DNA of 64,000 nt from Mycolicibacterium iranicum (GCF_014190915.1 NZ_JACHVU010000007.1:1-64000), one strand, 5' to 3'. Positions 35,711 to 49,363 are shown, numbered from the stretch's first letter. Program-made: numbers and translations. Notes: generated by a model from the sequence alone, not told the origin.

Positions 35711-38700
35711 CCGTTGGATCCCGTTCCGCTCGTCCTGGTCATGCTCCGGATCTGGCGGGCCGCCACCGACAGCGTCGCCAGGTCGTGCTCCCCGCTCTCG
35801 TACAACTCGGTCAGTGTGCGGCGCGCCCGTCCGATGCGGGAACTGTTCGTCATCTCCCACTCGGCGATCTTCTCGACGCCGTTCTCGTCGGGCTCGCCGA
35901 CGGCGAGCACGTCGAAGCACAGTGCCCGCAGCGAGCCGTAGATGTCGTCGCGGATAGCCAGGCGCGCCAACGAATGCCACCGGTCGTTGCGCGACAGCCG
36001 GGACACCGCGGTCAGCAGCCCGTCGGTGCCCAGGTGGTCCATCAGCGCGAAGTACGCGTCGGCCACCTCGGCGGGGTCGCGATCGACGATGTCGGCGATG
36101 TCGATGATGTCGAGCAGGCTGAACTGATAGAGACCCGTGGCCACCATGTAGGCGACGTCCTCCGGCACCCCCTGGGCGCTGAACTCACCGGCCTCTTTCT
36201 CGACGATCGCCTTGTCGTCCCCGCGCAGCCAGTCCGCCATCAGGGGCGTCAGTGTCGCCACCTTCTGGGCGAAGCGGTTGATCTCCGCGCCGACGGCCAG
36301 CGGGACCGGACGGTAATTGAGCAACCAGCGCGTCGCGCGGTCGATCAGGCGACGCAGGTCCAGTGTCATCCGGTCGGTCACGGCCACCGGCACCCCGTTG
36401 GTGCCGGCCTCCCGGATCTGCCGCCAGACCCGGCCGAGACCGAAGATCGCGTCGGCGGCGGCGAAGCTGCGCACCGCGTCGATCGGCGCGACACCCACAT
36501 CTTCGGTGACACGGTAGGCATACGAGATGCCCGCCGTGTCCACGACGTCGTTGACCAGCATCGTGGTGACGATCTCGCGTCGGAGCTGGTGTGACCGGAT
36601 GTCGGTGCCGAACTGTTCGCGCAGCGTGGTCGGGAAGTACGACGGCAGGCGGGAGGCGAACACCTCCTGGTCGGGCAGATCACCGGCGAGCAGGTCGTCT
36701 TTGAGCGCCAGTTTGACGTGCGCCATCAATGTGGCCAATTCCGGTGAGGTCAGCCCGATTCCGGCCTCGGTGCGGCGGCGGATCTCCTTCTCCGAGGGCA
36801 GGGCTTCGAGTTCGCGGTTGAGTCCGCGCTCGTCGACGAAGTCCTTGATCATGCGGGCGTGCACCGACAGCAGGCTGGCCGCGTTGGCCCGACTGGTGCC
36901 CATCAGGTCGTTCTGACTCTCGTTGTCGGACAACACGAGTCGGCCGACCTCATCGGTCATCGACAGCAGCAGGTCGGTGCGGTCCTCAGGGCTCACCTTG
37001 CCGGCGGTGACCAGCGAGTCGATCAGGATCTTGATGTTGACCTCGTGATCGGAGCAGTCCACACCGGCGGAGTTGTCCATCGCGTCGGTGTTGATGCGGC
37101 CGCCGCACAGATCGAACTCGGTACGGCCCAGCGAGGTCACGCCCAGGTTGCCGCCCTCGCCGATCACCTTGGCGCGCACCTGGTTTCCGTTGACCCGGAC
37201 AGCGTCGTTGGTGCGGTCGCCGACGTCGGCGTCGGCCTCGGTCTCGGCCTTGACGTAGGTGCCGATACCGCCGTTCCACAGCAGGTCCGCGGGGGCTTTG
37301 AGGATCGACTTCATCAACGCCGGCGGGGTCATCTCGGTGACGCCCTCGTCGATGCCCAGCGCCGCGCGGGCCTCCGGGCTGATCGGGATCGACTTCTGTT
37401 CGCGGCTGAACACCCCGCCGCCCTTGCTGATCAGGGACTTGTCGTAGTCCTCCCAGCTGGAGCGCGGCAGGTCGAACATCCGGCGGCGTTCCTCCCACGA
37501 TCTGGCCGCGTCGGGGGCCGGGTCGATGAAGATGTGCCGGTGATCGAAGGCGGCGAGCAGACGGATGTGCTGGGAGAGCAGCATCCCGTTGCCGAACACG
37601 TCACCGCTCATGTCCCCGACGCCGACCACGGTGAAATCCTGGGACTGGGTGTCGACACCCATCTCGCGGAAGTGCCGCTTGACCGACTCCCAGGCGCCCT
37701 TGGCGGTGATGCCCATCGCCTTGTGGTCGTAACCCACCGAGCCACCCGAGGCGAACGCGTCACCCAGCCAGAAACCGTAGGACTTGGCCACCTCGTTGGC
37801 GATGTCGGAGAACGTCGCGGTGCCCTTGTCGGCGGCTACCACCAGGTAGGCGTCGTCGCCGTCGCGCCGGACCACGCCGCCCGGGGTGACGACCTCGCCG
37901 GTCACCTTGTCGACGTTGTCGGTGATGTCGAGCAGGCCGGCGATGAACAACCGGTAGCAGGCCACGCCCTCCTCCCGGGTGGCGTCGCGGTCGACCGCGG
38001 CGTCCCCCGTCGGGGCCGGGGGCCGTTTCACCACGAACCCGCCCTTGGCACCGACCGGGACGATGACCGCGTTCTTGACCGCCTGGGCCTTCACCAGCCC
38101 CAGGATTTCGGTGCGGAAGTCCTCGCGTCGGTCCGACCACCGCAGGCCGCCGCGAGCGACGAAGCCGAACCGCAGGTGGACGCCCTCGACGCGGGGTGAG
38201 TACACGAAGATCTCGAATTTCGGCCGCGGCAGGGGCAATTCGTCGATCAGCTCCGGATTCAGCTTGAACGACAGCACGTTCTGCGCGCGCGCCGAGTCGG
38301 ATCCGGTGATGAAGTAGTTGGTGCGTAGCGTCGCCTGGATCATCGAGGCGAACGCCCGCAGCACCCGGTCGGTGTCGAGGCTGACCAGCGCATCGATGTC
38401 AGCGGCCACCGCCGCCGCGGCGGCCTGGGCGTCCTGGTTGGCTCCGTCCCGCACGTCGCCGGCCGGGTGGAAGAGCGCCTCGAACAGCTCGACGAGAGAC
38501 CGCGCGGTGCGGGCGTTGTCGTTGAGCACCGTCTCGATGTGGGACTGGCTGTAGGGAAAGCCGGCCTGTTTCAGGTACTTGGCGTAGGCCCGCAGGATCG
38601 CGACCTGCTGCCAGGTCAGTCCTGCGCGCAGCACCAGTTCGTTGAACCGGTCCATCTCGGCGTTCCCGTGCCAGATCGCGGTGACGGTGTCGGCGAAGCG

Positions 38701-40575
38701 TTGCGCCGCCGCCTCCCGCTCGGGCCCGGGCGGCGCCTCGGGGATGCCGTGGTGGGGAACGACCTTGAACTGGTAGATCCACACCGGCAGTCCGTCGGAC
38801 CGCGTGACGGTGAACGGGCGCTCCTCCAACACGATGACGCCCATGGACTGCAACATCGGAAGCAGGCGACTCAACGACGCCGACTGCCCGCCCAGATACC
38901 AGATCAGGTGCGACACACCGGCATCGGCGCTGTCATCGCTGTCGGTGAGGACGAGCTTGACCGAATTGTCCTGCAGCTGTTCGATGATCGCGATGTCGTC
39001 GATCGCAAGGTCGGGTGCGATCGCCTGCTTGTACACCTCTGGGAACGCGGCGGCGTAGTGCTCGGCGATGCCCTGGTCGATCGGACCCCCGTCGCGCACC
39101 GCGCCGAGCAGCCGGTCGGCCCAGGTCCGGGCCGCCTCGGTGAGCAGACCCTGGATGCGTGCCTCGTTCTCCTCGGACACGTCGACGTCGCGCTGCCGCG
39201 ATCCCTCCGGCAGCCGCACCGTGAAGTGCACGACCGCCCACGGCGACTCGCTGACCCGGGCGGCGTAGTCGATGCTGACACCGCCGAGTTCCCGGACCAG
39301 GATGTCCTGCATCTCCAGCCGCACCCCGGTGGTGTAGCGGTCACGGGGCAGGTACACCAGGCAGGACACGAAGTGCGCCAGCGGATCGGCGCGCATGAAC
39401 AGCAGAGCCCGGCGGCGCGAGCCGAGGTCGACCACGGCCATCGCCATGTCCAGCAGGCCCCGGGCGCTCAGCGCGAAGAGCTCCGAGCGCGGGATCGTCT
39501 GGATGATGTCGAGCAGCAGCTGCCCGGGATGGCTGGGGTCGCGGTGGGCCATCGCCAGCGCATCGTTGACCCGACGTGACACCAGCGGGATCTCGAGGAC
39601 GTTGGCGTTCATCGCCGCGACCGTGAACAGACCGACGAAGCGGTGTTCGATGGCCGAGGACGGGTCGTCGGCGGCCTGCTCGCGGACGACGACGATCTGC
39701 GGATAGGCCCCGTAGCGCAGGAAACTGGGAATCGTGGCCTGCGCCAGAGCCAGCAGCTCGTCCTTGTTCGTCAGCTGGGGCAGGACGTCCTGACGCAACC
39801 GCAGCACCCCGAGCCGGCTCGACGTCTCGACCGTGGCCTCCCCGTCGCGGACAGGGCAGCGCTGGTAACCGAGCAGGACGAAGTGACCGTCGGCCAGCCA
39901 CCGCAGCAGGGCGGCGACGTCCTTGCGGTCGGGGCTGGGAAAGCGCTGGCCGGAATCGCCGTCGAGCTCGGCGGCCAGGATCCGCAGCGCCGCAGCCATA
40001 TCCGTCGAGTCCAGCGCCACCTGCCGGGCATCGGCCAGCACCCGGGGCAGCAGCTCTTCCACCTCGGCCAGGGCGCGCCGATCCACCGAGCTGGACAGCT
40101 GCACATGCACCCAGGTCTCGTTGATGCCTTCGCTGAACGTGGCGTCGGAGGCGACCGCGACGTCGAGCAGCTCGCCGCCGGCGCCGCGCCGCACCCGGAA
40201 CACCGGGTTCATGATCGCCGTGTAGGCCACGCCGAGGCGGTGCAGCAGCACGGTGACCGAGTCCATCAGCATCGACGCGTCGTCGGTGACCACCTGAAGG
40301 GCCGGGCCGAAACCGGATCCGTCCTCGCCGGAGTACACGGCCACGTTCGTCGCCCCCGCGGAACGCTGGCTGCCCAGGCGCAGCTGCGCCTCGACCAGGG
40401 CCGCGGTGTTCAGCCCGTCGCCACCCTGCCGCCGCAGCGGGCCGGTGACGGCGGCCTCGGCACCGGGGGCGCCGCCGTGGGGACCCCGGTACGTCGCGAG
40501 GTAGGCGGGAATGATCCGATCGACGACCTCAGCGGTCACCGCCGGGCTGTTCACGGCACCTGGGTTCAACGACAT
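35707..40575 (-). CDS. gdh: NAD-specific glutamate dehydrogenase, large L_180 type
   Basis: This enzyme of 1622 residues belongs to the L_180 family of giant NAD-glutamate dehydrogenases. A long N-terminal regulatory region with ACT-like segments (about 1-700) precedes the catalytic core, with [20 protein letters not shown] and [12 protein letters not shown] bearing the active lysine, and the nucleotide-binding [13 protein letters not shown]. It catalyses glutamate to 2-oxoglutarate plus ammonium and in mycobacteria is inhibited by unphosphorylated GarA. I chose ATG 40575 with AGGAGCGG upstream over GTG 40593. The thioesterase start overlaps its stop. Confidence 0.97.
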   Translation of the reverse strand: MSLNPGAVNSPAVTAEVVDRIIPAYLATYRGPHGGAPGAEAAVTGPLRRQGGDGLNTAALVEAQLRLGSQRSAGATNVAVYSGEDGSGFGPALQVVTDDASMLMDSVTVLLHRLGVAYTAIMNPVFRVRRGAGGELLDVAVASDATFSEGINETWVHVQLSSSVDRRALAEVEELLPRVLADARQVALDSTDMAAALRILAAELDGDSGQRFPSPDRKDVAALLRWLADGHFVLLGYQRCPVRDGEATVETSSRLGVLRLRQDVLPQLTNKDELLALAQATIPSFLRYGAYPQIVVVREQAADDPSSAIEHRFVGLFTVAAMNANVLEIPLVSRRVNDALAMAHRDPSHPGQLLLDIIQTIPRSELFALSARGLLDMAMAVVDLGSRRRALLFMRADPLAHFVSCLVYLPRDRYTTGVRLEMQDILVRELGGVSIDYAARVSESPWAVVHFTVRLPEGSRQRDVDVSEENEARIQGLLTEAARTWADRLLGAVRDGGPIDQGIAEHYAAAFPEVYKQAIAPDLAIDDIAIIEQLQDNSVKLVLTDSDDSADAGVSHLIWYLGGQSASLSRLLPMLQSMGVIVLEERPFTVTRSDGLPVWIYQFKVVPHHGIPEAPPGPEREAAAQRFADTVTAIWHGNAEMDRFNELVLRAGLTWQQVAILRAYAKYLKQAGFPYSQSHIETVLNDNARTARSLVELFEALFHPAGDVRDGANQDAQAAAAAVAADIDALVSLDTDRVLRAFASMIQATLRTNYFITGSDSARAQNVLSFKLNPELIDELPLPRPKFEIFVYSPRVEGVHLRFGFVARGGLRWSDRREDFRTEILGLVKAQAVKNAVIVPVGAKGGFVVKRPPAPTGDAAVDRDATREEGVACYRLFIAGLLDITDNVDKVTGEVVTPGGVVRRDGDDAYLVVAADKGTATFSDIANEVAKSYGFWLGDAFASGGSVGYDHKAMGITAKGAWESVKRHFREMGVDTQSQDFTVVGVGDMSGDVFGNGMLLSQHIRLLAAFDHRHIFIDPAPDAARSWEERRRMFDLPRSSWEDYDKSLISKGGGVFSREQKSIPISPEARAALGIDEGVTEMTPPALMKSILKAPADLLWNGGIGTYVKAETEADADVGDRTNDAVRVNGNQVRAKVIGEGGNLGVTSLGRTEFDLCGGRINTDAMDNSAGVDCSDHEVNIKILIDSLVTAGKVSPEDRTDLLLSMTDEVGRLVLSDNESQNDLMGTSRANAASLLSVHARMIKDFVDERGLNRELEALPSEKEIRRRTEAGIGLTSPELATLMAHVKLALKDDLLAGDLPDQEVFASRLPSYFPTTLREQFGTDIRSHQLRREIVTTMLVNDVVDTAGISYAYRVTEDVGVAPIDAVRSFAAADAIFGLGRVWRQIREAGTNGVPVAVTDRMTLDLRRLIDRATRWLLNYRPVPLAVGAEINRFAQKVATLTPLMADWLRGDDKAIVEKEAGEFSAQGVPEDVAYMVATGLYQFSLLDIIDIADIVDRDPAEVADAYFALMDHLGTDGLLTAVSRLSRNDRWHSLARLAIRDDIYGSLRALCFDVLAVGEPDENGVEKIAEWEMTNSSRIGRARRTLTELYESGEHDLATLSVAARQIRSMTRTSGTGSNG

Positions 40576-40692
40576 TCGCCGCTCCTGACTCACACGCGCG
40601 CACCGGCCGTCGTTGGCTGCAACCGGGCGCCCTGGGCTAGGGGTTGTCTTGCTCCGCGCGTTCGCGCCGGTTACCTGGTCCGCAGGTCGAGA

Positions 40693-42366
<1,674 letters not shown>

Positions 42367-42477
42367 TGCCTCTGATGTCGCCTTTCTCGATCCCCGGTAC
42401 TCGATCTACGGGGTCATCTCGGACCTCGCGATAGTCGGGCCCCATCCTAGGCGCGGCCGTATCGATGCCGTTGGCCG

Positions 42478-42957
42478 CTACGCGCTCAGGGCGAGCGCTT
42501 CGGCGTCGGCCTGCGACGGCTGCGCGTCCTGCGGACCGTCGGCACCGGCAGAGGTTCCGGCCTCGGGCTCGGGCACGCCGGTGGGAGCCGGCGGCTCGGG
42601 ATGCCTGCGGCTCTCCATGCGGGTGATGCACCGCGCCAGGTCCGGCCCCACGGAGGTGGCACGGATCTCCAGCGACGATCGACGGTTTCCGTCGCGGTCC
42701 TCGTACTCACTGGTGTACACGCTGCCCACCACGATGACCGGGTCCCCCTTCCCGAGACCCGCGCCGACTCCGGTGATCAGGCGGCCCCAGCAATTCACCG
42801 TGGCGTACAGCGAATTACCCGGCTCCCAGCCGCCCTCGGCCGTACGCCGGCGCGAATTGCTGGCCACCCGGAACTTGATCAGCTCCTGGTCGCCGACCCA
42901 GCGGCGCTCCGGGTTGGTGACGATGGTGCCGACGACGGTGATCGGTGTCTCGAACAT
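42478..42957 (-). CDS. ssb: Single-stranded DNA-binding protein, SsbB paralogue
   Basis: This 159-residue SSB is the second mycobacterial paralogue (Rv2478c-like, SsbB) rather than the essential SsbA. The OB-fold (about 1-110) starts MFETPITVVGTIVTNP and contains FRVASNSRRRT and WGRLITGVGAGLGKGD. The C-terminal tail is Pro/Ala/Glu-rich and ends EALALSA, lacking the acidic DDDIPF-type tip that binds partner proteins. The start is 42957; longer upstream frames are not coding. It probably has an accessory role under stress or damage. Confidence 0.94.
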   Translation of the reverse strand: MFETPITVVGTIVTNPERRWVGDQELIKFRVASNSRRRTAEGGWEPGNSLYATVNCWGRLITGVGAGLGKGDPVIVVGSVYTSEYEDRDGNRRSSLEIRATSVGPDLARCITRMESRRHPEPPAPTGVPEPEAGTSAGADGPQDAQPSQADAEALALSA

Positions 42958-43234
42958 GTGATGTGCCCTTCTCGATTCTCGGCTGCGGGCCGGGCACGTG
43001 CCCGGCTCGTGGTGACACCACCATTGAGCTCTCCGCCGCCGACATCGCACCGGCGCGCACGCCTGCGCCGGCATTCGCCTGGGGATGAACGAGGGTTTGG
43101 GGATGACCGAGAAGGAATGTCAGTGCGGGCCGGCCGGGAAGTCGATGTGCTGCATCGGTGCCGCCGGGGCCGGCCCGCACGGTCGACGCTACACGACACC
43201 TGAATATCTGAACAGCTGAAAAGATGTTGGCCGG

Positions 43235-45253
43235 TCAGCTTCGTTCCCGCTCGCGCCGCGCGAGTTCGGCGAGCATGTTGTTGTAGGCGGCCAGATCGGC
43301 GTCGTCGTCCCGGTCAGCGGCCCGATCCATCCGTCTGGCAGTGCGGTCGTCGGTGCGCCGCCACTGCACGAACAGCGCGATCAGCACCACCACCAGCGGG
43401 ACTTCGCCTGCCGCCCAAGCGATTCCACCCCCGAGCCGCTGATCGCCCAGCAGGTCGGTGTGCCAGGGCAGCTGCAGGGAACGGTAGAAACTCTCCGCGA
43501 TCACCGACTGGGTGCCCATCAGCACCACCCCGAAGAACGCGTGCAGCGGCAACGACGCGAAGACCATCCCCAGCTTCGCCAGGTGCGGAATCGGCCGCGG
43601 TGTCGGGTCCACCCCGATGACCACCCAGTAGAACAGGTAGCCGCTGAGCAGGAAGTGCAGGTTCATGGCCAGGTGCGCGGCGTGGCTGCCCGCCGCGGCG
43701 TCGAAGATGCCGCCGAAGTACAACCCGTAGAACCCGACGATGAACAGAGCGGTCGCGACGAACGGGTTGGTCAGCACCTGCGACACCCGCGAGTGCAGAG
43801 CGGCCAGCAGCCATTCGCGCGGGCCCGGTGCGCCGTTGCGCCCGGCCGTCGGAAGGGCGCGCAGCACCAGCGTCACCGGTGCGCCGAGCACCAGCAGGAT
43901 GGGGGCGAGCATGGACAGCAGCATGTGGGCGATCATGTGCAGGCTGAACATCGCCGGCATGTACCGGCCGATGCCCGAGGACGTGGCCAATAACAGGACC
44001 ACGCAGCCGAGCAGCCAGGCCGCGACCCGGCCCGCGGGCCAGGCGTCGCCGCGGCGTCGCAGCCTGCGCACCCCGGCCAGATAAACGAGCGCCAGCACGA
44101 TCGCCGCGGTGCCGAACACGAGGTCGAACCGCCAGTCGAACAGCAACCGCGCCGCCGTCGGCGGACCGGCGAGGTCGTAGCCGATCTCCACCTCGGGGAT
44201 CGACAGGTCGGTATCCAGCGGCGGTGGCGGCGGCGTCCGGCCCAGCGCCACCGCGACGCCGAAGGTGAGCCCGAACAGGACGGCCTCGGCCAGCGCGAAC
44301 CTGATCAGCGGACTGCGTGCGGCGGGGTCTGCCTGAAGGGCCGTCACTCCCCTGCGGCGCTGCTGCCAGCCCAGGACACCCAGTGCCACCAGCGCTGCTG
44401 TCTTGGCCAGGACCAGCAGCCCGTAATCCGTGGTGACCAGGTCGGTGAGCCTGAGCCGGACCAGTGCGTTGACCACGCCGCTCGCCGCCATCGCGACGAA
44501 ACACCAGAGGGCGACGGTGGAAAACCGCCGCGCTGCCAGACCCCCGTGCTCACCGCCCCGAAGGGCGTGGACGAGCAGCGCCAGCAGGCCACCGGCCCAT
44601 ACGGCGCCGGCGATCAGGTGGATCAGCAGGCTGTTGGTCGCGACATCGTGGGCGCCACCGGACGACGAGTGTCCCGACAGGGCCAACGGCAGCAAGGTGA
44701 GCAGGGAACCGGCGAACAGGACCGGGGTCCAGGACCAGCGCAGCACCGGAATGCTGACGACGGTGACCAGTACGGCGAACAGCGCCGTCCACCGCCACGC
44801 ACCCGCGATGTCGATCAGGCCGGCCACCGACCAGATGTCGGCGGGGCTGAGCCGGGTCGACAAGGGCTGACCGCTGACGTCGGAGACCGTCAACGGCACC
44901 ATGAGCACCGCACAGACCGCCCACACCGCCGAGGCGGCGGTGCCCATCCGCAGCGCGCGATAGCCGGCTGCGTCCAGCACCCCGGTGGGCTGCGGGGGGA
45001 CCAGGAACGCCGCGAAGAGGAATCCGCCGGTCGCCGTGACGGCGGCGATCTCGCCGACCGCCCTGACGAACGGGAGTCCGTACGAGGTCACCGGACCCGG
45101 GTCGGGCAGCCCGGTCGCGGTCAGCGCGTCGGCCAGCGACAGCGCCGACAGCGCCGCCGCAGTCAGGCCGGCGAGCGCCGCGATCCCGTAGAGCACCGCC
45201 CATACCGGCGCGGCGTGCACCCGGGAAGGCGCGATGCGGACCGTCGACGACAT
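43235..45253 (-). CDS. CopD-CtaG fusion: copper resistance and cytochrome oxidase assembly membrane protein
   Basis: This 672-residue integral membrane protein is predicted to have about 15 helices. The N-terminal half is CopD-like (copper import/resistance), with HSSSGGAHDVATNSLL histidines near the middle. The C-terminal half is a CtaG/caa3_CtaG domain, with FSLHMIAHMLLSMLAPILLVLG carrying the conserved His-x3-His. The family (Rv0102-like) is thought to handle copper for cytochrome oxidase assembly. It ends 19 bp before plsB on the same strand but is transcribed before it only if the gap lacks a promoter. The basic C-terminal tail (WRRTDDRTARRMDR) is cytoplasmic. Confidence 0.9.
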   Translation of the reverse strand: MSSTVRIAPSRVHAAPVWAVLYGIAALAGLTAAALSALSLADALTATGLPDPGPVTSYGLPFVRAVGEIAAVTATGGFLFAAFLVPPQPTGVLDAAGYRALRMGTAASAVWAVCAVLMVPLTVSDVSGQPLSTRLSPADIWSVAGLIDIAGAWRWTALFAVLVTVVSIPVLRWSWTPVLFAGSLLTLLPLALSGHSSSGGAHDVATNSLLIHLIAGAVWAGGLLALLVHALRGGEHGGLAARRFSTVALWCFVAMAASGVVNALVRLRLTDLVTTDYGLLVLAKTAALVALGVLGWQQRRRGVTALQADPAARSPLIRFALAEAVLFGLTFGVAVALGRTPPPPPLDTDLSIPEVEIGYDLAGPPTAARLLFDWRFDLVFGTAAIVLALVYLAGVRRLRRRGDAWPAGRVAAWLLGCVVLLLATSSGIGRYMPAMFSLHMIAHMLLSMLAPILLVLGAPVTLVLRALPTAGRNGAPGPREWLLAALHSRVSQVLTNPFVATALFIVGFYGLYFGGIFDAAAGSHAAHLAMNLHFLLSGYLFYWVVIGVDPTPRPIPHLAKLGMVFASLPLHAFFGVVLMGTQSVIAESFYRSLQLPWHTDLLGDQRLGGGIAWAAGEVPLVVVLIALFVQWRRTDDRTARRMDRAADRDDDADLAAYNNMLAELARRERERS

Positions 45254-45284
45254 GAACCCAGCGTATGACCTCGGCGAGCGCGAT

Positions 45285-47636
45285 CTACGACACAGGGTCG
45301 TTGCGGAGCTGCCTGCGGCTGCGCTCGCGGGCGAAGAACTGCTCCCGCGAGTACGCGTCCACCTTGTCCATGTCGGTCAGGATGCCGCGGAGCTCGTCGC
45401 GGAACGCCCTGCGCCGATCGGCGAGGTCGGCCGCCGATTCGAGGAGATGCTGATCGGCGGCGACCTGCCGGGCCGTGGTGAACAGCAGCGCCGACACCGA
45501 CTCGGTGCTCTGCACCCGACCCTGCGCCACGTACTGCTGCCCCAGCCCCAGTGCCTTGGTCGTCAGCTCCTTCTCGGCGAGGTCGGCAGGCGCGTCGAGC
45601 AGCACGTCGGCCACGATCTGATACGCCTCGAAGAACGGCCGCAGCAGCGGCCCGGCGATCGCCGGACGCTTGGCGCGCAGCAGCGCCTCGATCTGCTCGC
45701 CGCCGGCTTCGACATGGTTCTCCCAGTCCGCATGCCAGGACATCTCCTCGGCGACGTGCTGGCGGAACGCCGCCGAGTCGGCGAAGTAGAACTCGAACTT
45801 CAGGAGGTCGCGCAGCCGCATGACCTGCGACCAGAACGCCTCGAGACGGTCGGATTCGGTGCGCGCTGCGTAGGCCAGCGCCAGTTCGACCAGCGAGGTC
45901 TCCAGGAACGCGTCGATGAGCGAGTTGCGGTAGAACGACGCCTCCAGCTCATCCTGTGGCGCGATGTACCAGACGGGCTCCGAGCCGCCGTCGACCCGGG
46001 TCACCGGATGGCCGTTTGACAGCGCGTCGACGGCCACGCGGACGCCGTCGGGGGTGCGCAGCCGCAGCGCACTGTTGGTCATCGGCGTCTGTTTGCGCTC
46101 CAGGTAGTCCAACGAGTCCTGCAGTGTGTGGTGCAACTGATCCAGGGTCAGGGCCACCCCGCGGGTGCTGAGCAGCAGGGCGGACACCAGTGCCGTCGCA
46201 TTCACGGGGGTGACCTGAAGGATGCGCCACGCCACCTCGAAGGCCATCTTCTGCATCGCGAGCCGTTTGGCGCCTTCGTCGGTGGTCATCGGTCCGTGCG
46301 GCTCACCGAGGTACTCGCGCATCGAAACCGCCTCGGGGAAGCGGACATAGATCTTGCCGTAGTTGCGCTCCCCTTGCGCCCGAATGTAATTGACCAGCCA
46401 GGACAACCCCTCCGGGGTCTTCTCCCCGCCGCGGGCGTAGCGCGCGTACTCGGCGGTCTCGTGCAGCTGGTCGAAACTGATCGACACCGGCTGCAGCAGG
46501 ATGTCGTCGCTGCGGCCGTCCAGGTAGGCGTCGGCGACATAGGCGAGCAGGCCGAGCTTGGGCGGCAACATCTTTCCCGTCCTCGAACGGGTGCCCTCGA
46601 TCGCCCAGGATAGGTTGAAGCGCTTCTCGACGATGTAGCCGACGAACTGCCGGAGTACAAATTTGTACAGCGGGTCGTCGAGCTTGCGGCGCAGGAAGAT
46701 CACCCCGGAGCGGCGCATCAACGGGCCCATGAACCCGAACGAGAGATTGATGCCGGCGAAGGTGTGAACGGGCGGGAGGCGGTTCTCCTGCATGGCGACG
46801 GGCACGATCGCGCCGTCGAGGTAGGACCGGTGGGAGAACAGCAGGACGGCCGGATGCGATTCGAGCGAATGGCGCATGGCCTCGACCTCGGCGCGGTCAT
46901 AGTCGATGTTCGGGTCGAAGCCCCTGCTGAAGATCGCCCGGCCCAGCGACGGGATCAGGTCGACCGAGAAGCGGCTCCAACCGGTGCCGAGCTCGTCGAG
47001 CATCTCCCCGGCCTGTTCGATGGTCGCCCCGGGGATCTGCTCGAGCCCTTCCCGGAACCGTGCCGAAGCCAGCACTTCGGGCTTGATCAGTTGCGGCGAC
47101 TTGTATTCCGGCCCCAACAGCCGCAATTCGACGCGCTCGATGGCCAGGATCGCCCGCCGGATCACGAAACGGGCGAACTCCCGCGGGTTCTCGGCGACGG
47201 TGGTCTCGCTCCACCGCTGACGCAGCTCCGAGACCTTGGCGGGCTCTCCCGCGACGACCCTGGCGCGCGACGCGTCGCGCTTCAAGATGCTGTGCTGCAG
47301 CACCTTCGGTGGCCGGTAGGTGTCGCGACCCGACAGCAGTGCCACCACCTTCGAGCGCGTGGGCAGACCGCCGGGAATCCAGAACACCCGCACGGGGACG
47401 ACGGAGCGGTCCTCATCGGATTCGAGGAGCTCCACCAATTGGGCCAGTACCGCAGGCGGCGGATCGTCGTCGGCGGGAAGCTTCAGCACCTCGATGCGGG
47501 AATCGGGATGCGCCCGGCGCTGGGCCCGCAGCCAGTCGTTGAGCAGCGCTTCCTCGGCCGGCGAGGACACCGACGCCAGCACCAGCGTGTCGTCGACGGC
47601 GGTGTAGGCCGCGATGTCGTCCGCGCGGATCTTCAT
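45285..47636 (-). CDS. plsB: Glycerol-3-phosphate acyltransferase PlsB2
   Basis: This 783-residue sn-glycerol-3-phosphate 1-acyltransferase is the PlsB type (Rv2482c is of similar size). The catalytic H-x4-D box is HRSYLDG, followed by [17 protein letters not shown] and the anion-binding [12 protein letters not shown]. It adds the first acyl chain to glycerol-3-phosphate at the membrane. Its start overlaps the HAD-PlsC stop by 4 bp, so acylation at sn-1 and sn-2 is coupled. No transmembrane helix is certain; association with the inner membrane is by analogy. Confidence 0.96.
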   Translation of the reverse strand: MKIRADDIAAYTAVDDTLVLASVSSPAEEALLNDWLRAQRRAHPDSRIEVLKLPADDDPPPAVLAQLVELLESDEDRSVVPVRVFWIPGGLPTRSKVVALLSGRDTYRPPKVLQHSILKRDASRARVVAGEPAKVSELRQRWSETTVAENPREFARFVIRRAILAIERVELRLLGPEYKSPQLIKPEVLASARFREGLEQIPGATIEQAGEMLDELGTGWSRFSVDLIPSLGRAIFSRGFDPNIDYDRAEVEAMRHSLESHPAVLLFSHRSYLDGAIVPVAMQENRLPPVHTFAGINLSFGFMGPLMRRSGVIFLRRKLDDPLYKFVLRQFVGYIVEKRFNLSWAIEGTRSRTGKMLPPKLGLLAYVADAYLDGRSDDILLQPVSISFDQLHETAEYARYARGGEKTPEGLSWLVNYIRAQGERNYGKIYVRFPEAVSMREYLGEPHGPMTTDEGAKRLAMQKMAFEVAWRILQVTPVNATALVSALLLSTRGVALTLDQLHHTLQDSLDYLERKQTPMTNSALRLRTPDGVRVAVDALSNGHPVTRVDGGSEPVWYIAPQDELEASFYRNSLIDAFLETSLVELALAYAARTESDRLEAFWSQVMRLRDLLKFEFYFADSAAFRQHVAEEMSWHADWENHVEAGGEQIEALLRAKRPAIAGPLLRPFFEAYQIVADVLLDAPADLAEKELTTKALGLGQQYVAQGRVQSTESVSALLFTTARQVAADQHLLESAADLADRRRAFRDELRGILTDMDKVDAYSREQFFARERSRRQLRNDPVS

Positions 47637-49363
47637 CGGCGGCCCTTGTCGGTGGACTTCGGCGCCGAATCACCCTGCGCCGACGAACTCGGCGCGACCT
47701 GGGTGGTCGCCTTCTTGACCGGCGCGACCTGGGTAGTCGCCTTCTTGACCGGCGCCTTCTTCTGCGCTGCCTTCTTCGGGGCTGCCTTCTTCTGGGCTGC
47801 CTTCTTCGGGGCCGCCTTCTGGGCGGTCTTCGCCGGCGCCTTCTTCTGGGTTGTCTTCTGGCCCGGCGCTGCCCGCGTGTACAGCTCCGGCAGCACCAGC
47901 TCGTCGTGCGGCCAGTCGGTCAGGGTGTCCAGGTAGAGCTGGCGGATCTCCTCGATGCGCTCCGGGAGATTGTCGTGCGTCCAGTCGTCGACCGGAATCG
48001 GCGGGTACACAACGATGTCCACGGTGCCGGGGTTGAACGTGCTCGAATCGCGGGCGGCGATCACCTCGGCGTTGCGGATCACGATCGGCACGATCGGGAT
48101 GCCCGCCGACATCGCGATGCGGAACGGTCCCTTCTTGAACTCCCCGACCTCGGTGGTGTCGAGCCGGGTGCCCTCGGGGGCGATGAGAATCGAGATTCCT
48201 TTGCGCGCAAGGTCTTCGACCTTCTTGAGCCCCTCGATCGCCTTCTGCGGATCGTCGCGGTCGATGAAGGCGGCGTCCATAATCTTGCCCATGGTCCCGA
48301 CGATCGGATCGTTCTCCAGCTCCTTCTTGCCCACGGAGGTGAAGTTGTCGCTGACCAGGCGTCCGGCGATCAGCGGGTCGGCCTGGTTGCGGTGGTTGAA
48401 GATGAACACCGCGGGGCGCTGAGCGGTGAGATTCTCCTCGCCCAGGACCTGCAGGTTGATGCCGATGGTGCTCATCAGCGTGCGGCTGAACATCGAGGTG
48501 AAGAAGTTCACGCCCGTACGACGGTTGCCGGTCAGAATGCCGATGCCCAGCGCCCCGGCGGCGATCGGCACCATGCTGGCGATGCCGGCGGCGGTGCGCA
48601 GCTGCGAGGCCGGGTTGGATCCGCTGCGGCTGCTGAACCGCAGGATGGGCCAGCCCCGCTTGGCGGCGACGGCGGCCATCTTGCCCTCCGGATTGGTGGG
48701 CCGCGGATTCCCGACGAGGTACATCAACGCGACGTCCTCGTCGCCGTCGGCGTAGAAGTAGCTCTGCGACAGGTCGATACCGTTGGCCGCGGCGAACTCC
48801 TGCACCGCCCGGGCCTTGCCGGGGCCCCAGATGACGGGGCGCTGCACCTCGCCGGTGATCAGGCCGTTCTCGTCGGTCTCGAACCGGTTGCTCAGCACGT
48901 TGGTGATCCCCAGGAACCGGGCGACGGGCTCGACCTGGACGGTCAGGGCCGACGAACTGAGCACGACGGTGTGACCGCGCGCCATGTGTGCACGGACGAT
49001 CTCCCGCATCTCCGGATAGATCTTGCTGACGATCTTCTGGACGAAGAGGCGTTCGGCGAGTTCGTCGATCTCATCGACCGAGTTGCCGCGCATCATGCGG
49101 GCACCCTTGCCGATGAGGTCTTCGAACTCCGAGCGGCCGAGCTGGTGGTTCAGGCCCGCCTGGACCATACCGACGAACTCCCCGACCGACATCTGCCTGC
49201 GCCGCAGGCGATCCTGCGTCATCACCACGCCGGTGAACCCGGCCACCAGGGTGCCGTCGAGGTCGAAGAAAGCCCCGATCTCGGGGCCTTCGGGACTCGC
49301 CCGGATCTCGGCGACCGAGCCCGGTAGACGCATCTGACGGTTCCCCGCGCTCTCCGGATTCAT
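47633..49363 (-). CDS. plsC: HAD hydrolase-1-acylglycerol-3-phosphate acyltransferase fusion (PlsC)
   Basis: This is a two-domain enzyme of 576 residues. The N-terminal HAD-IB phosphatase domain has FFDLDGTL at 32-39 (Asp34, Asp36) and a later [12 protein letters not shown] motif. The C-terminal acyltransferase has NHRNQADP (H-x4-D) and the downstream [11 protein letters not shown]. In M. tuberculosis (Rv2483c) it acylates lysophosphatidate, and the HAD half could dephosphorylate a product, which is inference. The last 80 residues are a Lys/Ala/Pro-rich tail with repeated KKA units and two copies of [10 protein letters not shown]. It overlaps the flanking lipid genes by 4 bp on both sides. 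Confidence 0.94.
   Translation of the reverse strand: MNPESAGNRQMRLPGSVAEIRASPEGPEIGAFFDLDGTLVAGFTGVVMTQDRLRRRQMSVGEFVGMVQAGLNHQLGRSEFEDLIGKGARMMRGNSVDEIDELAERLFVQKIVSKIYPEMREIVRAHMARGHTVVLSSSALTVQVEPVARFLGITNVLSNRFETDENGLITGEVQRPVIWGPGKARAVQEFAAANGIDLSQSYFYADGDEDVALMYLVGNPRPTNPEGKMAAVAAKRGWPILRFSSRSGSNPASQLRTAAGIASMVPIAAGALGIGILTGNRRTGVNFFTSMFSRTLMSTIGINLQVLGEENLTAQRPAVFIFNHRNQADPLIAGRLVSDNFTSVGKKELENDPIVGTMGKIMDAAFIDRDDPQKAIEGLKKVEDLARKGISILIAPEGTRLDTTEVGEFKKGPFRIAMSAGIPIVPIVIRNAEVIAARDSSTFNPGTVDIVVYPPIPVDDWTHDNLPERIEEIRQLYLDTLTDWPHDELVLPELYTRAAPGQKTTQKKAPAKTAQKAAPKKAAQKKAAPKKAAQKKAPVKKATTQVAPVKKATTQVAPSSSAQGDSAPKSTDKGRR
47691..47750. repeat. 30-bp tandem repeat in the plsC C-terminal tail
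   Basis: Two copies (47691-47720 and 47721-47750) differ by one base and encode a doubled ten-residue [10 protein letters not shown] unit. Further degenerate Lys/Ala/Pro-coding repeats continue to about 47850. The array is inside the plsC frame and keeps it open, so unit number may vary. Confidence 0.85.

Noticed and set aside
42958..43234. Frames between ssb2 and the CopD-CtaG gene
   Set aside because: All are short, Arg/Pro-rich and without start signals; I see only promoter space.
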